This document shows positions 22,470 through 25,469 of a DNA stretch of 25,469 nucleotides, in pieces. Numbering within the stretch: position 1 is the first letter of the stretch; each line of letters starts with the position of its first letter. The position numbers and the translations under genes are program-made. This stretch comes from DASXYG01 sp036502625. Lineage in GTDB: Bacteria; Actinomycetota; Actinomycetes; Streptosporangiales; Streptosporangiaceae. The DNA is taken from NCBI GenBank assembly GCA_036502625.1, contig DASXYG010000028.1:1-25469 (forward strand), in the 5' to 3' direction. A model generated the notes under the pieces. The model was not told where the DNA came from and made no database searches. It was given only the letters and a program-made list of their open reading frames with translations.

Positions 22470-23438
22470 ATGCGCGCATCGCCTTCCCCCCTCCCCGCGA
22501 CCGCGGTCCTCATGACGAGCGCGCTGCTGCTCAGCGCCTGCGGCACGCCGGAACGCACGACCGGCAACGGACCCGAGAAGACCCGCCTGAACGTCGCCGG
22601 GCTCGCCGTCGTGGACGACGCGCCGCTGTACATCGCCGCCGCGAAGGGCCTGTTCAAGAAGGAGGGCCTGGACGTCCACGTCACGACGCTGACGCAGAGC
22701 ACGCAGGCGATCCCCGGCCTGCTCCGCGGCGACATCGACATCGACCTCGGCGGCAACTACGTGTCGTTCCTCCAGGCCGCCGCCAAGGGCGCGATCAAGC
22801 TGCGCATCCTCGCCGACGGGTTCCACTGCGCGCCCAATGTCGTACCGGTCCTGACGATGCCCGGGTCGCGGCTGCGCCGCCCGGCCGACCTCAAGGGCCG
22901 GAAGATCGCCGTCAACATCCCCAACAACGTGCAGTCGATGCTGGTCGACGCGGTGCTGCGCAGCAGGGGCGTCGACGTGTCGACGATCAGGTACGTCCAG
23001 GTGCCGTTCCCCGACATGGCCGCGGCGCTGCAGAAGGGCCAGGTGGACGCCGCGTCCGCCGTCCAGCCGTTCGCCTCCGCGCAGAGGCGCACCCTGCACG
23101 CGCGGAAGGTCGTCGACTCCTGCACGGGGCCGACGAAGCACGTGCCGCTCAGCGGGGCGTTCGCCACGGAGGAGTTCGTACGGAAGAACCCGAAGACGGT
23201 GGCGGCGTTCCAGCGCGCCTACCGCGCCGCCGCGCGGATGGCCGCGAACCGTGCGCTGGTCGTCCGTACGCTGCCGACGTACACCAAGATCAACGCGTCG
23301 GCGGCGAAGGGGATCGCGTTCGGCACGTACCCGACGACGCTGTCCGCGGCGCCGATCCAGCGCGTAGCCGACCTGATGCGCGCCGACCACCTGCTCACCT
23401 CGCGCCTGGAGGTGGCGCCGATGATCGTGAACGGATAG
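22470..23438 (+). CDS. ABC importer substrate-binding lipoprotein S3
   Basis: This 322-residue receptor has a short signal (PATAVLMTSALLLSAC) with lipobox LSAC. The mature part is very close to S1: NVAGLAVVDDAPLYIA, LTQSTQAIPGLLRGDIDI, GGNYVSFLQA, YVQVPFPDMAAALQKGQVDAA and NPKTVAAFQRA. The two are clear paralogues and should bind the same class of ligand. Where S1 has IMVEPFATAAAK, S3 has SAVQPFASAQRR, so specificity may have shifted. ATG 22470 has GGAG upstream. Its permease partner B2 follows after a 97-base gap. Confidence 0.9.
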   Translation: MRASPSPLPATAVLMTSALLLSACGTPERTTGNGPEKTRLNVAGLAVVDDAPLYIAAAKGLFKKEGLDVHVTTLTQSTQAIPGLLRGDIDIDLGGNYVSFLQAAAKGAIKLRILADGFHCAPNVVPVLTMPGSRLRRPADLKGRKIAVNIPNNVQSMLVDAVLRSRGVDVSTIRYVQVPFPDMAAALQKGQVDAASAVQPFASAQRRTLHARKVVDSCTGPTKHVPLSGAFATEEFVRKNPKTVAAFQRAYRAAARMAANRALVVRTLPTYTKINASAAKGIAFGTYPTTLSAAPIQRVADLMRADHLLTSRLEVAPMIVNG

Positions 23439-23535
23439 CCGCGTGTCCACCACGGGCGGGCACACGGCTGTACCGTCGGAGATGCCCGTTTCACCACAAT
23501 CCTCGCAGGCCCCATCAGCAGCGGAAGGAACGTCG

Positions 23536-24351
23536 TTGGCCGTCGTCGTACGACCCGCCAGGCTCCGCCGTCTCGGTGTGCAGATCCTTGTGCTCGCCGC
23601 GGCGCTCGGCGTGTGGGAGTTCGCGACGGTACGGGCGGACCAGGCGTTCTTCCCGCCGCCGTCCACGTTCCTGCCGCGCATGCGGGAGCTGTGGTTCAGC
23701 GGCCCGGCCGACCACGCGTTCCTCACCTCCGACGCGCTCGCCAACTTCGGCCCGAGCCTGGCGAAGCTGGCCGCCGGGTGGGCGGTCGCGTCGCTGGCGG
23801 GGGTGGCCGCCGGGCTGGCGCTCGGCCGGTCGCGGCGGCTCGCGCAGTACCTCGACCCGCTGCTCCAGCTCGGCCGCGCGGTGCCGCCCGCGACGCTGAT
23901 CCCGTTCTTCATCGTGGTGTTCCACCTGGGCACGACCATGGAGATCGCGACCATCGCGTTCGGCGTGGTCTGGCCGGTGCTGCTGAACACCATGGACGGC
24001 GCGCGCTCGGTCGACCCGCTCCAGCTCGACACCGCGCGGGTGTTCCACCTCGGCCCGGGCCAGCGGCTGTTCCGGCTGATCCTGCCGGGCGCCGCGCCGA
24101 AGATCTTCGCGGGCATGCGGGTGGCCGTGTCGATCGCGCTGATCCTCATGGTGATCGCCGAGATCATGGGCGGCGGCACCGGCATCGGCGGGCAGCTCAT
24201 CGTCGCGCAGCGCACTTTCGACCTGCCCGCCATGTGGGGCAGCATCGTCATCCTGGGCGTACTCGGCTACCTCCTGAACACGGTGTTCCTGGCCGTGGAG
24301 CGGCGCTCGCTGCGCTGGTACCGGGGCGCGAAACAGACCGAACCCCTCTGA
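23536..24351 (+). CDS. ABC importer permease B2 (SsuC type)
   Basis: This 271-residue permease is the paralogue of B1: PPPSTFLPRMRELWFSGPA, LGRAVPPATLIPFFIVVF, TMEIATIAFGVVWPVLLNT, and a coupling loop at about 164-188 (LDTARVFHLG...RLILPGAAP). I chose TTG 23536 because GGAAGGAA lies 5 bases upstream. The in-frame extension to GTG 23443 has about a third of its codons ending in A or T, unlike any real gene here, and no ribosome site. If the longer start were used the protein would have 302 residues. It is followed by a short hairpin and then the ATPase gene. Confidence 0.85.
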   Translation: MAVVVRPARLRRLGVQILVLAAALGVWEFATVRADQAFFPPPSTFLPRMRELWFSGPADHAFLTSDALANFGPSLAKLAAGWAVASLAGVAAGLALGRSRRLAQYLDPLLQLGRAVPPATLIPFFIVVFHLGTTMEIATIAFGVVWPVLLNTMDGARSVDPLQLDTARVFHLGPGQRLFRLILPGAAPKIFAGMRVAVSIALILMVIAEIMGGGTGIGGQLIVAQRTFDLPAMWGSIVILGVLGYLLNTVFLAVERRSLRWYRGAKQTEPL

Positions 24352-24356
24352 GAACC

Positions 24357-24373
24357 GCGCACCCCGTGTGCGC
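24357..24373 (+). other. Intercistronic hairpin between B2 and the ATPase gene
   Basis: GCGCAC-CCCGT-GTGCGC is a perfect 6-bp stem with a 5-base loop, starting 5 bases after the B2 stop. No T tract follows, so it may be a stabiliser or partial attenuator that sets ATPase level relative to the permeases. Confidence 0.45.
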
Positions 24374-24399
24374 ACAGTCGGAATAGCCAAGGAAACAAC

Positions 24400-25203
24400 G
24401 TGCTCAAGGTAGACAACGTCGGACACACGTACGGTCACGGCCCCGGCCGCCATACCGCGATCTCCGGGGTCAGCTTCGAGGTCGCCGAGGGACAACTGGT
24501 CAGCATCGTCGGGCCCTCCGGCTGCGGGAAGTCCACGCTGCTGCGCTCGATCGCCGGGCTGATCAGGCCGTCCGAGGGCAGCGTGTCGCTGCAGGACCAG
24601 CCGGTCACGTCGGTGCCGGACGGGCTCGCCGTGGTGTTCCAGGACTACAGCAGGTCGCTGTTCCCCTGGCTCTCGGTTGCCGACAACGTGGCGCTGCCGC
24701 TGCGCCGCCGCGCGATGGGCCACGCCCAGCGCCGTACGGCCGCGGCCGAGGCGCTGGAGTCGGTGGGCCTCGACGGCGCCGGGCAGAAGTACCCGTGGCA
24801 GCTCTCCGGCGGCATGCAGCAGCGGGTGTCGATCGCCCGCGCGCTGGCGTACCGCCCGTCGCTGCTGCTGATGGACGAGCCGTTCGGGTCCGTCGACGCG
24901 CAGACGCGCGAGGACCTCGAGGACCTCGTGCTGCGCGTGCGCGCCGACCACAAGATGACGATCCTGCTGGTCACGCACGACATCGACGAGAGCGTTTACG
25001 TCGGCGACCGGGTGCTGGTGCTCAGCCGCGCGCCCGGCACGATCCGCGACGACCTCGCCGTCGACCTCCCGGGCGAGCGCGACCAGATCACCACACGGGA
25101 GTCCCCGGCGTTCGTCCACCTGCGCGCCGAGATCGGCCGCCTCGTCCGCAGCGCACCCGAGCCCACGGCGGCGGCCGCGTCCGGGACCGCCGATGGGGAG
25201 TGA
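24400..25203 (+). CDS. ABC importer ATPase (SsuB/TauB type)
   Basis: This 267-residue nucleotide-binding subunit energises the importer. Walker A GPSGCGKST is at 38-46, the Q loop in VVFQDYSRSLFPWLSV, the signature LSGGMQQRV from 135, Walker B LLLMDEP with D159-E160, the D loop, and the switch histidine H193 in VTHD. The FPWL element after the Q loop is typical of the nitrate/sulfonate/taurine subfamily. GTG 24400 has AAGGAAA upstream. It is the only ATPase gene in the window for four permeases. Its last 11 bases overlap the monooxygenase gene. Confidence 0.95.
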   Translation: MLKVDNVGHTYGHGPGRHTAISGVSFEVAEGQLVSIVGPSGCGKSTLLRSIAGLIRPSEGSVSLQDQPVTSVPDGLAVVFQDYSRSLFPWLSVADNVALPLRRRAMGHAQRRTAAAEALESVGLDGAGQKYPWQLSGGMQQRVSIARALAYRPSLLLMDEPFGSVDAQTREDLEDLVLRVRADHKMTILLVTHDIDESVYVGDRVLVLSRAPGTIRDDLAVDLPGERDQITTRESPAFVHLRAEIGRLVRSAPEPTAAAASGTADGE

Positions 25204-25469
25204 CCCGGGCGTAGCGATCGTCGGCGCGGGCATCGGCGGGCTTGCCGCCGCCCTGTACCTGCGGTCGGTGGGCGTACCGGCCACCGTCTACGAGCAGTCC
25301 GACGAGATCACCGCGGCCGGCGCCGGCATCATCGTCACGCCGAACGCCGTACGGCTGATGCGCCGCCTCGGGCTCGCCGAGCCGTTCGCCGAGCGCGCCG
25401 TGCGGCTGGAGCAGGCGTGGGAGTTCCGCCGCTGGGAGGACGGCCGGGTGCTGTTCGTCCAGGAGATGG
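25193..25469 (+). CDS. FAD-dependent aromatic monooxygenase, partial
   Basis: The first 92 residues of a flavoprotein hydroxylase are present; the gene continues past the window. The N-terminus VAIVGAGIGGLAAALYLRSVG is the GxGxxG FAD-binding fold, followed by the acidic residue at the end of strand 2 (VYEQS) and AGAGIIVTPNAVRLMRRLGL. This pattern is that of class A monooxygenases such as salicylate hydroxylase, 6-hydroxynicotinate monooxygenase and related enzymes. ATG 25193 lies inside the end of the ATPase gene (11-base overlap), so the two are co-translated and the enzyme probably acts on the imported compound or its product. The exact substrate is not readable. Confidence 0.85.
   Translation, partial: MGSDPGVAIVGAGIGGLAAALYLRSVGVPATVYEQSDEITAAGAGIIVTPNAVRLMRRLGLAEPFAERAVRLEQAWEFRRWEDGRVLFVQEM

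Overview
The window comes from a high-GC actinomycete. Third codon positions are almost all G or C, several genes start with GTG or TTG, and there is a complete 'conservon' (cvnABCD-type) operon. The DUF1707, roadblock and DUF742 proteins and two DasR-type (dre-like) operators also fit this group. The style suggests a Streptosporangiales/Streptomycetales-type organism, but genus is inference. No rRNA, tRNA, CRISPR array, insertion sequence or phage gene was found.

Layout. (1) 1-4700: a divergent glutamate racemase (murI), a small hypothetical protein, a DUF1707/DUF4870 membrane protein, a cupin and a DEAD-box RNA helicase with a structured leader. (2) 4706-7735: a tandem DUF427 protein translationally coupled to a SAM methyltransferase, then a cysteine-dioxygenase-family thiol dioxygenase divergent from a LysR regulator. 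The lysR mRNA looks leaderless. (3) 7740-9880: an N-acetylglucosamine catabolic pair, ROK kinase then nagA, behind a dre-like operator. (4) 9970-16700 (minus): a conservon (NIT-domain histidine kinase, roadblock protein, DUF742 protein, Ras-like GTPase) followed on the same strand by a benzoylformate-decarboxylase-like ThDP enzyme. (5) 16790-25469: a sulfotransferase behind a perfect inverted repeat, then an unusual SsuABC/NMT1-type ABC importer cluster in the order S1-A1-B1-S2-A2-S3-B2-C. It has three substrate-binding lipoproteins, four permeases of two subtypes and only one ATPase. A flavin-dependent aromatic-ring monooxygenase overlaps the ATPase gene and runs off the window.

The most notable system is region 5. 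One ATPase appears to serve two heterodimeric permease pairs (A1/B1, A2/B2) and three binding proteins, coupled to a salicylate-hydroxylase-like enzyme. A 13-base dre-like site identical to the one before the GlcNAc genes lies upstream, in the same orientation relative to transcription. This suggests, by inference, that uptake of an aromatic or other small acid is tied to amino-sugar sensing. Other regulatory candidates are two mutually exclusive RNA structures before the helicase start codon, a palindrome overlapping the leaderless lysR promoter, a 10-bp hairpin in the conservon leader, and stem-loops or repeats at several junctions in the transporter cluster.
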